Notes under the pieces: model-generated
What the model was told of the DNA's origin: nothing
The model's database searches: none
The model's input: the letters and a program-made list of their open reading frames with translations, nothing else
Made by a program: the position numbers and the translations under genes
Shown here: in pieces, positions 63,296 to 64,000 of the stretch
Layout of the letters: each line of letters begins with the position of its first letter
Numbering within the stretch: position 1 is the first letter of the stretch
NCBI GenBank assembly: GCA_020086605.1
Contig: JACBWW010000008.1
Coordinates: forward strand, 28,622,772 to 28,686,771
DNA from: Lanius collurio
Lineage: Eukaryota; Chordata; Aves; Passeriformes; Laniidae
Reading direction: 5' to 3'
DNA length: 64,000 bases

Positions 63296-64000
63296 TCAGA
63301 GCTAGGCTCTGGTTTTCCTCCTTCCCTGTGATCCTGTGGTACATTGACACCAGGGTTTGGTCAGGCTCTCCTGACCCTGGTGAAATACAAAACCACAAAG
63401 TACCGAATTAATTTCAGCCAGTGCCTTTTTATTCACCTGGGACCCCTGTATGGCCCTTGGGATGTCTGCACTCGGGCACTGCAGGGATGGTTTGTGGGGC
63501 TATGGAACAGCTGCTGCCGTGTGCACCAGTGACTCCCTCTGAGGCACCAAAGCAAAAAGCCTTCCGTAAATACTGGTTACACTAAAAAACTCCTCAGGGC
63601 TAAGCAAGTTAAGAAAAATGGTGAAAACTCACTGGAGGAAGGAAAACACAATTAAATCACCCAACAGCCCATATCCACTAATCCCTTCAGCTACCAGGCT
63701 TGACTTTAAGGTCTCTGCCTGCTGACACCCACTTTCCGCCCCTCATCCAGCCCTGACACTGCTTTCCCAGAATCCTGGCAACGTTTCTGTGCACACATTT
63801 TATGTGGCAAAGAAAGCCCCCCACAGCCCTGGCTCTCAGCACACAGTCATGGCTCAGCATGTTGTGGGGCTATGGGCTGTGCAGGGACAAGCCAATGCCA
63901 CAGCACAAATTAAAGGCACTGAACATTTTCAGGAAGGTTCAGTATTCACCAGGCTGGGAGACACATCTGCAACATCAAGTAACAGGATTAAAAGAGCTGT

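Larger units (their letters stand above)
50594..64000 (-). other. CNTFR: CNTFR intron upstream of the Ig exon (5' exons not found)
   Basis: The Ig exon needs an upstream exon ending in one base of a codon (probably G, giving Asp) and carrying a signal peptide. I looked on the minus strand for a hydrophobic leader followed by a phase-1 donor and found no convincing one, so the leader and 5' UTR exons probably lie to the right of the window, or the leader was missed because it is short. The stretch holds a GGAT repeat, CR1 fragments at 58.8 and 60.5 kb, a palindrome at 61.7 kb and a CpG cluster at 62.4 kb. Confidence 0.7.

Noticed and set aside
1..64000. Operons, CRISPR arrays, integrons, prophage or other prokaryotic systems
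   Set aside because: The sequence is an intron-rich vertebrate locus with GT-AG splicing and CR1 repeats. There are no dense coding runs or regular spacer repeats.
1..64000. Endogenous retrovirus or LTR pairs
   Set aside because: No paired long terminal repeats and no readable gag, pol or env segments were noticed. The only reverse-transcriptase traces are LINE-like.

Overview
This window is vertebrate nuclear DNA, almost certainly from a bird. Two kinds of evidence support that. Four exons on the minus strand encode the ciliary neurotrophic factor receptor alpha chain (CNTFR) with a sequence that fits the avian protein as I remember it. The repeats I recognise are mostly CR1 LINE fragments, several of them very old, with no sign of mammalian Alu/B elements or L1. 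I cannot name the species from the sequence.

The whole window lies inside one large, incomplete gene read right to left. From 5' to 3' on the minus strand: 50,594-64,000 is the intron upstream of the Ig exon, possibly containing 5' exons I could not find; 50,363-50,593 is the Ig-domain exon; 17,082-50,362 is a 33.3 kb intron; 16,964-17,081 and 16,004-16,170 together make the first fibronectin/cytokine-receptor domain, which carries its four conserved cysteines; 8,769-8,932 is the first half of the second fibronectin domain; 1-8,768 is the start of the next intron. All four exons have GT-AG boundaries, and their split codons join in a single frame. The signal peptide exon, the WSXWS exon and the GPI-anchor tail were not found. 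The tail must lie beyond the left edge, and the signal peptide is probably beyond the right edge.

The remaining 98-99% is intron. It holds CR1 fragments (27.1, 30.5, 39.1, 47.3, 58.8 and 60.5 kb, all in the gene's orientation, plus weaker plus-strand candidates), possible MIR-like remnants, two imperfect palindromes (21.0 and 61.7 kb), a degenerate GGAT repeat (52.7-52.9 kb), a 65-bp tandem repeat broken by a 5-N assembly gap (34.8-35.0 kb), and four CpG-rich patches (18.5-19.2, 23.7-24.1, 43.8-44.2 and 62.35-62.5 kb). The CpG patch 1.4 kb upstream of the first cytokine-receptor exon is the most interesting regulatory candidate, because a transcript starting there would lack the Ig domain.

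I found no convincing second protein-coding gene, no tRNA or rRNA, and no clearly novel multi-gene system. The many 60-300 codon open frames look like chance frames in GC-rich intron. The longest one (302 codons including the stop) is flagged because it is longer than chance readily gives.
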